The notes: generated by a model from the letters alone, not told the origin. DNA of 64,000 nucleotides from Coix lacryma-jobi var. lacryma-jobi (GCA_009763385.1 CM019827.1:97686177-97750176); one strand, 5' to 3'. Positions 11,801-23,911 are shown, counted from the stretch's first letter. Translations and numbers: made by a program.

Positions 11801-13244
11801 GGTTTTGTTACTCCAAGAGTTTGACATAGAAATAAAAGATAAGAAAGGAGTAGAAAACTCTGTAGCTGATCACTTGTCTAGAATGTATTTTGAAAATTCG
11901 CAGGAATTGCCTATAAATGATTCACCTAGGGATGACATGCTTTTTCAAGTTACTAGATCTGACCCCTGGTATGCAGATATTGCCAATTTTATAGTTGCAG
12001 GATATGTACCACCAGGAGAAAATAAGAAGAAGCTGATCTATGAGAGCAGGATCCACATGTGGGATGATCCATATCTATTCAGAGTTTGCTCCGATGGATT
12101 ACTCAGAAGATGTGTGCCAGCTGAAGAAGAAATCAAGATCATTGAACGTTGTCACTCTTCACCATATGGAGGACATTATGGGGCATTCCGAACACATGCG
12201 AAGGTCTGGCAAAGTGGATTTTTCTGGCCAACTATGTACCAAGACACAAAAGATTTCATACGAAGATGTGGGTCATGTCAGAGGCACGGCAGCATCAATA
12301 CCAGAGATGCCATGCCACTCATTAACAACCTTCAGATTGAGCTTTTCGATGTTTGGGGAATTGATTACATGGGACCATTCCCTAAATCAAGGAATCATGA
12401 GTATATCCTAGTCGCTGTCGACTACGTCTCAAAATGGGTCGAAGCAGTGCCATGCAAGTCTGCTAACGCAAGAAACTCTCAGAGGATGTTCGAAGAGATA
12501 TTTCCAAGATTTGGAGTACCAAGGATGGTAATTAGTGACGGAGGAACTCACTTCATTGATAAAGGCTTTCATAAATATTTAACAAATCATGGGATCTGTC
12601 ACAATGTTGCCACTCCCTATCACCCTCAGACAAGTGGCCAAGCAGAAACATCAAACAAGCAAATCAAGAATATTCTGCAAAAAACAGTTAACGAGATGGG
12701 AACACAATGGAAAGATAGACTACCCGAAGCACTGTGGGCTTACCGTACTGCCTACAAAACACCATTGGGAATGTCTCCATATCAACTCGTCTACGGAAAG
12801 ACTTGTCACTTAACAGTAGAGTTAGAATTCAAAGCTCACTGGGCAATCAAAAGATGGAACATGGACTTAGAAGCTACCGGAGTCAAGAGGAAAATGCAAC
12901 TCTCTAAACTAGATGAATGGCGTGAAAAAGCATATCACAATGCAAAGATTTACAAAGAGAGAACAAAGAGGTGGCATGACAAGAGAATTAAAAAGAAGAG
13001 TTTCACTCCTGGAGATAAGGTACTACTTTTTAATTCCAGGGTAAAATTATTCGGGCATGGAAAACTACGAAGCAAATGGGAAGGACCATTCACGGTGGTA
13101 GCCACTTCATCACATGGAGCCATTACACTTCAAAATGACGAAGGTACGTTATTCAAGGTAAATGGACAACGTCTTAAGATTTTTCTAGAACCTGAAAAGA
13201 GTCCTGAAGAGTTGGATGTCATCCAATTCTTCATTATCCCATAG
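8820..13244 (+). pseudogene. A gag-pol polyprotein with one stop and two frameshifts
   Basis: The start is ATG at 8820 (MDFSEPITSS). The gag core (about 8960-9460) matches Athila-type gag and has no zinc knuckle. An in-frame TAG at 9282-9284 interrupts it. The protease-like region (about 9830-10130) lacks a D-S/T-G triad. Reverse transcriptase runs about 10590-11300 and carries FMDD near 11095. A one-base change in a T-run near 10900 and a second frame change near 11200 split it. RNase H begins with CDASDFVVGAVL near 11540. Integrase has a CHSS...H...CGSC zinc region, then IDYMGPFP, ISDGGTHF and SGQAETSN for the three catalytic positions. The final frame from about 11200 to 13244 is open. Confidence 0.88.
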
Positions 13245-13359
13245 ATTTACACCATCGTCATTTTTCCGATAAGTTTGCACATCGGGGATATATTTTCTGC
13301 GCTTAGGATTAAGTTTGAAGACACCACGAGCGACGGGCCCGCGAGATCCCACAGGCAGG

Positions 13360-13538
13360 GACCGACCGGTCTCCTAGGGGGACCGATCGGTCTGCCCTGG
13401 AGTCCGTTCGCCCTCTGCCTTCTTTCGTTACGTGTCCCAACTCTTTCTCGTACCCATTCCGGTAACCTGATCCGTACAATCGATAACCCTCGTAACGAAC
13501 CTATCATGCCTATCATCCGAGCCCCCGTAGCTATAAAA
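13360..13538 (+). promoter_or_regulatory. Putative internal promoter of the A accessory ORF
   Basis: GACCGACCGGT at 13360-13370 pairs with ACCGATCGGTC at 13382-13392 (one mismatch), repeating the inverted repeat of the LTR promoter. A TATA box CTATAAAA is at 13531-13538, about 140 bp downstream, and the accessory ORF starts about 85 bp further on. In the LTR the spacing from inverted repeat to TATA is about 117 bp. No transcript data are available here. Confidence 0.5.
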
Positions 13539-13620
13539 CCAGCCCCAGGCCTGCCTCTAGATTCATTCAAGCCTCTCCCAGAAAACCAGCAGCAACAGAG
13601 CTCTCCTCCCACCAGCACTA

Positions 13621-14271
13621 ATGGCCTCCTACCCAAGGATCGACCTCAACGAACCCGCTGATGACTCGATGGCTCTTGTCGTCACCGCGCCGAAGGACCT
13701 CGCCGTAACACCATCCAAGAAGGTCACTCTTGTTGACTTGCCTACGCCCGTTGATACTATCCCGCCTGAAGAAACCTCGTCGCATCGGCAACAAGCTTTC
13801 TTTGCTCAAGCAGTGCCGACGAGAAGACTTCCGACTTTCTCTGTCATGAAAGAGATCCCGCTCCTTCCTCCTCGGCCCAACGAAACACTTGTTGGGCTGA
13901 AGACGAACAAGCTTGGAGAACCCACTATCGTAAGATACACATCTAAAAATTCGCGCCCGCGCTTTGAGGGAGGTCGTGGTCACCCTGAGTAGATTAAGGT
14001 CACTCCACCAGCAACCAGGGCACCCACCACTCCTAATATCGCGGCTAAGCGCAAGAGGACCACCCAGCTAGATCGTCTCGGGGACAGAATTGAATACCTT
14101 GAGAGAGATAATCTAGAGCTCAAGCAAAGATACGCTTCGCTAGCCAAGACTACGAAAAAGATGGCCAATACAATGCATGAATATGTAACTAAACACATCA
14201 GCTTGAAGGATAAGGTCACCAACATAGCCTCTACAATAATAGCTCTGCTCGAAGGAGAGAAGCAAGAATAA
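13621..14271 (+). pseudogene. A accessory ORF behind pol (env-like position), coiled-coil C-terminus
   Basis: The frame starts at ATG 13621 (MASYPRIDLNEPADDS) and runs to TAA at 14269-14271, with one in-frame TAG at 13990-13992, codon 124 of 217. The N-terminal half is proline-rich and contains PTRRLPTFSVMKEIPLLPPR. The C-terminal half is basic, then helical with heptad-like spacing (QLDRLGDRIEYLERDNLELK). I see no signal peptide or membrane segment, so it does not look like the envelope-like protein of classical Athila elements. It lies 376 bp after the pol stop, on the same strand, and a TATA box precedes it. I do not recognise the family. Confidence 0.6.
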
Positions 14272-15591
14272 TCCGTCGGTAGTTTGATAAGGCACTCGTG
14301 TTTGCAAAGTCTTGTGTTTAAGTCTAGTTTTGTTAAGAGTTTTTGTTTAGTTAAATTCAGTGTGTAATAAAAGTGCCTTAAATATCAATAAAGTTTTAGT
14401 TATCTTTTATATTGTTATATTTTTATTTTGGATATATGTCTTGTCTCCACATGTTGTCATTAGCAGAAAACAGAAAATAAGTGTGGGGGAGAAAACGTCG
14501 ACAGAATTACCGAAAAATGATCGCGAAAACTGCATAGAACAGAAGACAACGTTACCAGGAGCACGCACCACGAAGCGGGCCGCGGTTGGGCTCTGAGCCC
14601 AACCGACCGGTTGGTGAACCCCACCGGTCGGTTAGGGGTGGACCCCCCTTACCTTCTCCTTCGTCCACGGTTCGGTACGTAATTGTTACACTCTATTTTT
14701 CGATGTTTAAACTTTTGTTCAAATTAAAATCATATTCTTGCAATTCATGAGCTTTAAAGAAAGATCAATTTGACATGTTCATCCCATAAACATCCTTTCT
14801 GAAAAGACCTGTTCTGATATGTGAAAAAGAAAAACCATACTATCTAAGAGTTGTTGTGGAGTATGATAGAAGAATAATGAGAACTCAATTCTTAAAGTAT
14901 GAGCATTGGAGAATTTTACTTGCAAAGTTAAAAAGAGATTAGCAATACTTCTCCTTTGTAGTAAATAAGTTACCTACTAAAGACATCAATCAATTATTGT
15001 TTATTTTAATACTGAGCTCTTTGTTGAGAAATCTATTATGCTCTGAAGATCGAGATCCTTACAAATAAAAGAAAGATTCACTCTTCCGAAGTAGTATTGA
15101 ATTAGAGGCATGGGCTATGCAAAAGTATGAAATATGAGGAAAGAAAAATAGACAAGTGTCCGACATACCTCAGAAAAAATATATATAGAAAAAGAGAAAG
15201 TGCTATGATAAAAATATGATAAAGAAAGAAAAAAAAAGAAGATAGCCCATGGTTCCTCTAATTTCAATATGCCAGTAAGAGTGACAAAGTTTAAAAAGAT
15301 TGAATGTCATGATCTAAGAGTATAGTATTTTTCTCCATTGACTTAGTAACATAAAACTGCTTCACATAAATAAATGCTTTGGTAAGGAATTAAAGTACTA
15401 CAAAAGGAGAAGGAAAGCTATGACTTGTTTCAAAAAATTCCAAAAACTCCAATGTCTTATGCTAAAAGAAAAGGGGTAATCTGTTTCAACTATTTTACTT
15501 CCCAACTTCTCAAAGATTTGTGGTAAACATGGAAAGGCTTAATGTTTGATATCTTATGATCCAACCTTTTATCGAGGACGAGTAAAAGCCT
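14272..15591 (+). other. 3' non-coding region of A
   Basis: This is AT-rich sequence without convincing ORFs. It contains a second copy of the polypurine tract at 14479-14491 and a third copy of the 11-bp-armed inverted repeat (AACCGACCGGT at 14601-14611, ACCGGTCGGTT at 14623-14633). Confidence 0.7.
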
Positions 15592-15606
15592 AAGTGTGGG
15601 GGAGCT
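15592..15606 (+). other. Polypurine tract of A
   Basis: AAGTGTGGGGGAG (15592-15604) lies two bases before the TG of the 3' LTR. An identical 13-mer is found at 14479-14491. Confidence 0.85.
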
Positions 15607-15687
15607 TGTTGACACTCATTAACTCTTACTATTAAAGGCCAATTAAGCATGAAAATGGATGAATATATAAACTCCACCTTAGTGTAG
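15607..15687 (+). repeat. 3' LTR of A, first part
   Basis: Eighty-one bases match the start of the 5' LTR and end in TGTAG (15683-15687), the left target-site duplication of B. The LTR resumes after B's duplication at 27890-27894. Confidence 0.95.
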
Positions 15688-16382
15688 TGTTGGGGGAAGA
15701 GACCCTCGGCAGTGGTGCCACGCGCGCTGACCCAACAAGATGACCCCCGCATGACTCGCGTACCTTCGGGGAAACCCGCCCCTTTATCTGCTAAGTCCCT
15801 CAAGTCGCTATTTTGGCCCTCGAGTACTAACCCAACCTTCGTACTGGCTTTGTAAGTTCTCACAGGGAGAGGACGCGGAGGGCGCTGGGAGCAATCTTCG
15901 CAAGACCGCGAACCTTCTCCAAGAGGCCCAGGCCTTGGTGGGAGGCGAAGGTACCCGGGCTTCGCAACAGTTGGGATATCCTTGCATGACGAAGGTCAGC
16001 CCTGCATTTAAGCGAAGGTGATCACGAACCAAGCGGCGGCGGGCGCGCGAAGAGCAAGCTAGGGTTTCGGCCTAGTTGTGTTTGTACGATTCTGCCCTCC
16101 TATGTTTACGACGCAGAGAAATCTTTTCTGTACCCTTTTGTAATTTGGTCAGCACCCCTTGGTATCCCCTATAAATACCGGGGGGAGAAGAGTGTATCGG
16201 GTACGTGTTTGGGGGAATAGAGCCACATAAACACTGGTCTCGCTTCCTTAATTTTTGTCCTCGCCTTCTTGAACCTTCGCACTGGTTTCGGTTCCTTTTA
16301 CACTCTCAGTCCAGTTCAGACAATTGGTCACCTTCGCCACTCCCCGCATGTGAGCGGAGGTAGGGCAAGTGTGTACCCAACA
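15688..16382 (+). repeat. 5' LTR of element B
   Basis: It begins TGTTGGGGGAAGAGACCC and ends GTGTACCCAACA. A TATA box CTATAAATA is at 16170-16178, set in an imperfect palindrome (GGTAT...ATACC). The 3' copy is 27195-27889 and is the same length. Confidence 0.93.
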
Positions 16383-16383
16383 G

Positions 16384-16402
16384 TTTGGCGCCGACCGTGG
16401 GG
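16384..16402 (+). other. Primer-binding site of B
   Basis: TTTGGCGCCGACCGTGGGG starts one base after the LTR. TGGCGCCGACCGTGGGG is a form I recall from Tat-lineage elements. The gag ATG follows only 16 bases later. Confidence 0.75.
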
Positions 16403-16418
16403 AGCGACTGAGTTCGAG

Positions 16419-19400
16419 ATGGCGGGAAACAGAAGAACCACCACCACCAGGGACCTTCGCGCGGCTAGAGAAACAGCGGCGGTGGTCCCACCCGTCGAGG
16501 AGATACCGAAACCCTCGAGAGCAGGGGACGTCACTCCAAACACAGAGATCCCGGGCCCACAAACTCGGACCGTGGCGCAGTTGCACCCTCTCGCTCCCGG
16601 AGAAGGAGAGGGAGCTGACGAAGAGGAGTTGGGCCTCGAAGCCCTCGAAAGCCTTCAAGCTGAGTTGCAAGAAAAAAAGAGACGCCTGGATCAGCTTGAG
16701 AGGCACAACCGGCTCCGCGCCATCAGGCAAAAGGCAGACGAGGCTAGAGAACAGCTTCGCCGAATGGAGGAGTCCCTCGTAGCGGCCGAAGCTGAAGCCG
16801 AGGGTTGGAACGACAGGGAAATGCCCCCGCTGCAAGAGGGAAATGAGGAACGGGATCAAGACAACCTTCGTCGCCATCCACCACCCCCACCACCACCAAT
16901 TCACCAAGAGCCATATCCCATGAGACAGCAAAACTTTCGCCAACTCTACCCTGACGAGAGAGAGCTAAACCTCTGTAATCAACGAAGAGCCCAACAACAC
17001 CAGATGCCCTACGACCCAAAGTCACCACTCTCCCAGATACTCCAAACCCAACCCTGGCCACCATGCTACAATCCACAAAATCTACCCCGCTACGACGGAC
17101 TCACCGACCCTCGCCAATTCATAATGAGCTATGAGGCAGCTGTCGCCGCGGCAGGGGGCGATGAATCAACAATGGCAAAATCTTTTGTCATCATCCTGTG
17201 TGATATCGCGCAAACATGGTACAACAACCTGCGCCCCGGAACCGTGGATTCCTGGGCCAACCTCAGAGATAGGCTCTGCACAAATTTTAAAGGCACTACA
17301 GCAGCCCCTTCAAACCCCATCGAGCTTTTCAATTACAAGCAAGAAGAGCGTGAACCACTTCAAGACTACTGGCGAAGGTTCATCCAAATCAGAGCAAGAA
17401 CTCCAGGGATATCCGATGAAGCCGTCATCCTCGCTGCAGTCAGTGGCCTGCGTCTAGGCCCATGCTCTTCAAAATTTGCCAGGAAACCGGCAAATACGAT
17501 CAAGGAATTACATGAGACAATGGAAAGGTACTGCAGAGCAGACATGGACTTCAGGGCAAAGTCCGATGCTCGAAGGTCACAACAAAAGCCACAACCGAGG
17601 CCTCAACCGAGGGAAAACAACCCTCGCCAAGAACAAAGCAACATTAGGGCTATTAACAAAGTAGTACATTATGAAGACCAAAGACGGGGCACCCAACCTC
17701 CGAACAACCAAAACCCTCAAGGTTTGCCACCTCCGCCGGATCAACGGAACCAGCAGAAAGACCCCGCGAAAATGTATTGTCATTTTTGTGGTCTTGGAAA
17801 AGGGCACACTACCAAACAATGCGAATGCTTCGCCAAGGGAAAGGAGTTCCAGGAATCCAAAAGAGCTGCTTCGGCAGACAACCGAACCATCAACCACACC
17901 AGGAAACCAAATTTCCACCCACCAAATCCTCCATACCACTATACACCCATAAACTACGGCCTACCCTCGCAACAACCCATCTACACACACCACCCACTCT
18001 ACAACCAAACTTCCTATCAGCCAACCTCTTTTCCACAACGCCAAAATCCACCATACACAGTTACATACCCAACAACCACCCAAAGCCAAACCCCAAACAC
18101 CCAACAAGTCAACAATGCTCTACCACCACCACCACCAATACCCGCTTTACCAGCGCCTCAACCCGTCAAATCCGAAACCCAGAACCAAACGACTATCAAC
18201 AACCCAACATCAACCTTCGGTATAATACTGGCTATCACCGGAGGTTCAAATGAGGACCATGGCAACAAGCGGCAAAGGAAAGAACATGCTAGACGGGTGC
18301 ACCATGTAGCCGTCGAAGGACCTCACAAATTCGGTCGTTGGTCCCACATTCCTATAACCTTCGACTCCTGTGATATGAAGCTGAGAGATTACCCCCATAC
18401 CGACGCTATGGTGATCGAGACGAATCTAGCAGGGTGGACTGTCACTAAAATTCTGGTCGATACAGGAAGCTCCGCAGACATCCTGTTCGCCTCAACCTTC
18501 GACAACATGAAGCTTGATAGGAACCTCCTACAACCTGCTGACAACCCTCTATACGGCTTCAGTGGTCAACAAGTGAGAGCCGTCGGGAAAATTTCTTTGC
18601 CCGTAACCTTCGGAGACCAATTCAACTGCAGAACCGAGCACATAACCTTCGATGTGGTCGACATGTTTTATCCGTACAATGCGATATTTGGCCGAGGGGT
18701 CACCAATGCATTCAACGCAGTCATCCACCCCGCTTACCTCTGCATGAAACTTCCCGCCCCGAAGGGGGTGGTTGCAGTATATGGAGACCAAGACGTCGCA
18801 AGGGCAGCTGAGGGAACTGTAGCACCAGGGCAACGCAATGTCCACAACTTGTCGAAGCCTCAAGCTGCAAACCTCAACAACGAAGGTGAGGTTTGCACTG
18901 ACAAAATAAAGGTATCACCCAAGGAAGAGACCAAACAAGTCCAACTCTTTGAAGGCAACACCGAAAGAAAGGTGTTCATTTCAGCCAACCTAGATCACCA
19001 ATCAGAACACAACCTCGTCCTTTTCCTCAAAGAAAACTCCGACACCTTCGCTTGGTCTGCAGAGGACCTAAAGGGGGTAAACAGAACGCTGATAGAGCAC
19101 AGCCTAAACATCAAGCCAGGCTATCGCCCTGTTAAGCAGAAGCTTCGCAAAATGTCAGAGGAAAGGAAAGAGGCAGCAAAGGCTGAGGTGAAAAGGCTTT
19201 TGGACGCAGGTGTCATCCGCCAAGTCAAATATCCAACTTGGCTCTCAAACGTGGTCTTAGTACAGAAAAGAACAAGAAATGGCGAATGTGCGTAGACTTC
19301 ACGTGTCTGAACAAAGCTTGCCCGAAGGATGATTTTCCCCTCCCTAACATAAGCACCTTGGTCGACAGAGCAGCTGGTTGCCAAATGCTGTCACTCCTCG

Positions 19401-22129
19401 ATTGCTTCTCAGGATACCACCAAATTTGGATGAATGAAGAAGACGAGGAAAAAACAAGCTTCATTACACCGTCGAGCACCTTTTGCTTTCGAAGGATGGC
19501 AGAAGGCCTAAAAAACGCAGGGTCAACCTTCGCACGCATGACATCTGAAGTCTTAAAAAATGAACAAGCCGTCTCCGCCTACGTTGATGATCTGGTTGTT
19601 CAAAGTGAACTGAAAGAAAACCATATTTCAGACTTATCGAGAGTGTTCAGCAACCTCCGGTCTGCCGGATTAAAATTAAACCCAGAAAAATGCATTTTCG
19701 GGGTAAGCGAAGGAAAACTGCTGGGTTGCATCGTTTCAGCAAGGGGGATCGAAGCTAACCCCGAGAAGATTGATGCTATCATCAATATGGAACCCCCAAC
19801 ATCGAAAAAAGCAGCTCAGCGTCTGTCAGGCCGCCTAGCAGCACTCAGCAGATTCATCTCCAGGTCCGCGGAGCGAGGGTTACCTTTCTTTGAAACATTG
19901 AGAAGCACTGCACCATTCAATTGGAGACCTCGGCGGCAGAAAGCCTTCGAGGACTTGAAAAAGTATCTCACCAACCTGACTGCTCTAACCAGTCCAAGTA
20001 AAGGAGACCTATTACTGTTGTATGTCACAGCTTTGCCTCACGCAGCAAGCGCAGTCCTGATCAAAGAGCTACATGAGAACAATAGGACAAGGCAAGCCCC
20101 AATCTACTATGTATCAGAAACCCTCGAAGGTCCCAAGCGGAATTACTCAGAACTCGAGAAGATAGCTTACGCCGTGGTTATGGCATCCAGGAAGCTCAAG
20201 CATTATTTCGAGGCACATGAGATCCATGTACCTTCGGCATACCCCCTCGAGAACATTTTCAAGAACAATGAGGCAGTCGGAAGAATAGCTAAATGGGCAG
20301 TCGAACTCAACAGTTACGCCCTAACCTTCATCGGTCGAACAGCAATCAAATCTCAGGCGCTAGCAGATTTCATAGCTAAGTGGACCCCAGACCCTCGCTG
20401 TGATGAACCTCAGCAAGACCCATTTTGGACTGCATTTGTCGACGGAGCTTGGGGTGCAACGGGCGCAGGGGCTTCAGCTATTCTGGTCTCGCCATCCGGG
20501 TCCAAGCTAAGATATGCAAGAAGACTTGACTTCAAATATACGAACAACTCAGCAGAATATGAAGCTGTGATTCTAGCCCTCTCTAGGCTTCGGTCATTGT
20601 CAGTCCGAAGGGCAGTCATCAAAACAGACTCACAAGTCATCGCGGGGCACATTGAGAAAAATTACAAAGCAAAAGAACCAGAGCTGCAAAAATACTTTCA
20701 ACATGTCCGAAGGTTAGAATCCTTCTTCCTCGGCATATCAGTAAAAGCAATACCAAGGACAGAAAACAGCGAAGCAGACTGCCTAGCTAAAGCAGCAGCA
20801 CAACGGTTACAGCTACCGCCCGATGTATTCCATGAAGTTGCAACACAATCAGCTTTCGAAACCTTCGAAAAGAGCGTCAAGTTGATCAGTGTAATCCAGA
20901 ACGAGGACTGGATGGCACCTATCATTGCCTATATCAAAGGACTCCACGAACCCGACTCCAAAGAAGAAGAAAACAGGCTAAAACAAAGAGCACAAGGGTA
21001 TAAGATTGTGGACAACATCCTGTACAAAGCGTCAGTAACCTCGCCATGGCTCAAATGCGTCCCACAGTCTGAAGGAAATGACATTCTCAAACTTATCCAC
21101 GAAGGCATCTGTGGTTCACACAACGGCCCGAGGGCATTAGTTGGGAAAGCTTTCCGACAAGGCTTCTACTGGCCAACAGCGCTGAGAGATGCAGAAAACA
21201 TCGTCAAACATTGCGAGGGTTGCCAACTAACGGCAAAAAACCAAAACGCCCCAGGGGCTCCTACAACTCTCATATGCCCAACATGGCCTCTGCAAAGGTG
21301 GGCAATGGACCTCGTGGGCCCACTACCAACTGCTCCAGGAAGCCTTCGTTACGCGGTGGTAGCCGTGGAATATTTCACAAAGTGGATTGAAACAAGATCG
21401 CTGTCCTCCATTACCTCCCTCACAGTAAAAAAGTTTTTCTGGCAACAGATAGTTTGCCGATTCGGCATCCCCAAACATCTAACCGTCGACAACGGCACAC
21501 AGTTTGACTGCGAAGTCTTCAAAGAGTTTTGCGCTCAAATCGGAACAATCTTATGCTTCGCCTTAGTTCGGCACCCTCAATCCAACGGTTTAGTTGAAAG
21601 AGCCAATGCAACGATTTTCCAAGCCATATCCAAGAAATTGCAAGACAGGCCAAAGGGAAAGTGGGCGGAAGAGTTAACCTCGGTCACCTGGTCTCACAAC
21701 ACCTCGGAATGCAGAGCAACCAAATTCACACCTTTCAAGCTCTTGTTTGGGGAAGAGGCTGTGCTACCAGAAGAATTGAAGCACGAATCACTGAGAACAA
21801 CCCTCGAACCAGATAAAAAAAACCAGCTGCTTGACAAAGATTTGCTCGAAGAAACAAGATGCAACGCAGTGCACAACCTTCGCAAGTATCAAGAAGAAAC
21901 CAAAAAATGGAGAGACAAAAAGGTCAGAATCAAAGACTTGCAGAAGGGTGACCTCGTTCTCATCCGAAAACAAAACGCCAGCATGGCGGGAAAGTTTCAG
22001 CCAAAGTGGATAGGTCCATACCTAATAGCAGAGTGCAATCGTCCTGGCTCCTTCCACCTCTCTGACAGCGAGGGGAACATCCTGCCCCACACCTGGAACA
22101 TCGACGACCTTCGCAAATACTACCCATAG
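16419..22129 (+). pseudogene. B gag-pol polyprotein, one frameshift, dual RNase H
   Basis: The start is ATG 16419 (MAGNRRTTTT). Gag has an N-terminal coiled coil and a capsid-like core. Its zinc knuckle CHFCGLGKGHTTKQC (17776-17820) has spacing CX2CX5HX4C. Protease shows ILVDTGSSADILF near 18455. A one-base loss in an A-run at about 19263-19270 shifts the frame at the start of reverse transcriptase. RT continues with MCVDF, DCFSGYHQI and YVDD near 19580. The first RNase H has lost the usual leading Asp (LLLYVTALPHAASAVL). The second, archaeal-type RNase H keeps FVDGAW, SAEYEAV, KTDSQ and SEADCLAKA (20430-20800). Integrase has an HHCC finger, MDLVGPLP, TVDNGTQF and LVERANA, then a GPY-type tail ending at 22129. 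Apart from the frameshift it is open throughout. Confidence 0.92.
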
Positions 22130-22424
22130 CGGAGCCTTAGCGAGCCCTCGCAATATGTAATTTATTATCTCATTCATGTTTTCTTCCATTTCTATGAATG
22201 TAACAAAAACAAAAGGAGCTGCACTCTTTTTCCTCACGAAGGGGCATAAGGTTTTTTAACAAGGCAGTATCCAAATCATTAATACAGGCTAGAACCCCCA
22301 AAAAAGTAAAATCTTCGAGTTTTTACTCGCAAACATTGAAAAAAGCAGCTCTTCTTCAAAGAGCACTACAATCGATGGAAACCCGCTAAGATTGCTTTGA
22401 AAAACAACCTTTTTTCTTTTCAAA
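22130..22424 (+). other. Spacer after B pol
   Basis: AT-rich sequence in which I see no gene. It separates the pol stop from the first minisatellite. Confidence 0.6.
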
Positions 22425-22810
22425 GCAAACTTCACCTCCACCTAAGATAAGGGGAGGCGCGAAGTCCGAAAAAGTCGAGCACCCTTGCAAAACAAGCCAG
22501 GGGCTCGCAAGAAGCAAACTTCACCTCCACCTAAGATAAGGGGAGGCGCAAAGTCCAAAAAAGTCGAGCACCCTCGCAAAACAAGCCAGGGGCTCGCAAG
22601 AAGCAAACTTCACCTCCACCTAAGATAAGGGGAGGCGCGAAGTCCGAAAAAGTCGAGCACCCTCGCAAAACAAGCCAGGGGCTCGCAAGAAGCAAACTTC
22701 ACCTCCACCTAAGATAAGGGGAGGCGCGAAGTCCGAAAAAGTCGAGCACCCTCGCAAAACAAGCCAGGGGTTCGCAAGAAGCAAACTTCACCTCCACCTA
22801 AGATAATGGG
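22425..22810. repeat. 89-bp minisatellite in B
   Basis: Unit starts are at 22425, 22514, 22603, 22692 and 22781, an exact 89-bp period, giving four complete units and a partial fifth. Each begins GCAAACTTCACCTCCACC and contains AAGATAAGGGGAGGCGC. Copies are nearly identical, with one or two substitutions each. Confidence 0.93.
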
Positions 22811-22815
22811 AGGGT

Positions 22816-23129
22816 CGCTAAAAAAGAAAGGGGGCGTCGCTGTTTTTTACCAAACATCTCAGTCTAACGAAACGCGATCCTCGCTAAAAAAGAAAGGGGG
22901 CGTCGCTGTTTTTTACCAAACATCTCTGTCTAACGAAATGCGAGCCTCGCTAACAGAAAAAAGGTGGCGTCGCTGTTTTCACAAATCAGCTTACTAGAGC
23001 GCTACGCGAGCCTCGCTAAAAGGAAAGAGGGGGCGTCGCGGTTTTCACAAATCAGCTTACGAGAAGAAAAAAAGGGGGGGCGTCGCCGTTTTTTCAAAAA
23101 TCTTCTAAGAAAACGCTGCGCGAGCCTCG
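22816..23129. repeat. 66-bp minisatellite in B
   Basis: Four to five degenerate copies of a unit of about 66 bp start CGCTAAAAAAGAAAGGGGGC and contain GTCGCTGTTTT. The first two copies are almost identical and later ones diverge. The array sits directly after the 89-bp array and before the 3' end of the antisense gene. Confidence 0.85.
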
Positions 23130-23802
23130 GCATTTTTTGACGCAAGCCTCATAATTATTTCAATCAAATTACAAAACATCAATAGAACAATATCATTAGT
23201 TGTTTGCCTCAGACAACAGTGTCATATACAATCAATAGAAAAAATTCAAATTACAAAGATTCACCACCATCCTCAATCATTATTAAATCATCCAAACCCT
23301 CGACACCCTCCTCCAACCCCGTTTCCACGGGAACAATGGGTCCCCACAACAATGGAGCAACAGGAACAATCGGCAACTCCCCGGGCAAAACCCTCGCTCT
23401 ATACATATATCTCCGATCCGCATCGCTAACTTCCGAAGGCTCCTCCTTTGGAATAACAATCGCACCATCAGACCCAACATGTAGTTCACTTCGACCAAAC
23501 AAAAAATCCAAAGCCGCCCTATCATCAATATCATCATCAACAGCAGCAGGCGCGGACGAAGAAGTACCGAACAAAAAACGTGTAGCTTGCCGATCAGTAT
23601 AATCCGCTTCGCGCCAAAAACGGCTCGACCTGCTATTCTTCAAATCATATCTGCGGACCTTCGACCACCAAAAATGCTCAAAAGATAGCGAAGGGTGTTT
23701 AAGCCTAGCCCGAGCCCATGATTCACCAGTTATAAAGGTGTCTTGATAATTTAATGTCAAGGGCGTCACGTCAAATACTTCTAGCACGGTTCCGTCAGGA
23801 AC

Positions 23803-23911
23803 CTACATTTTACACAAAATAGGAGAACTGTCTTAGCATCATCAAGTTATTACAACAACCACACCTTTTACAAAGCAACCTTCGCACCCACGAAAACCTA
23901 AGTTATCAAAC
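23803..23911 (-). other. Intron 2 of the B antisense gene
   Basis: Donor CAG|GTTTGA (a TGA would end translation two codons into the intron) and acceptor AAAATGTAG|GTTCC. The intron is 109 nt, phase 0. Exon 3 opens with GTT CCT GAC and is open to 23251. Confidence 0.72.

Noticed and set aside
13640..13660. EAR-type repression motif (DLNEP) in the accessory protein of A
   Set aside because: The plant motif is DLNxxP; here the Pro is one residue too early and the stretch is short, so it may be chance.
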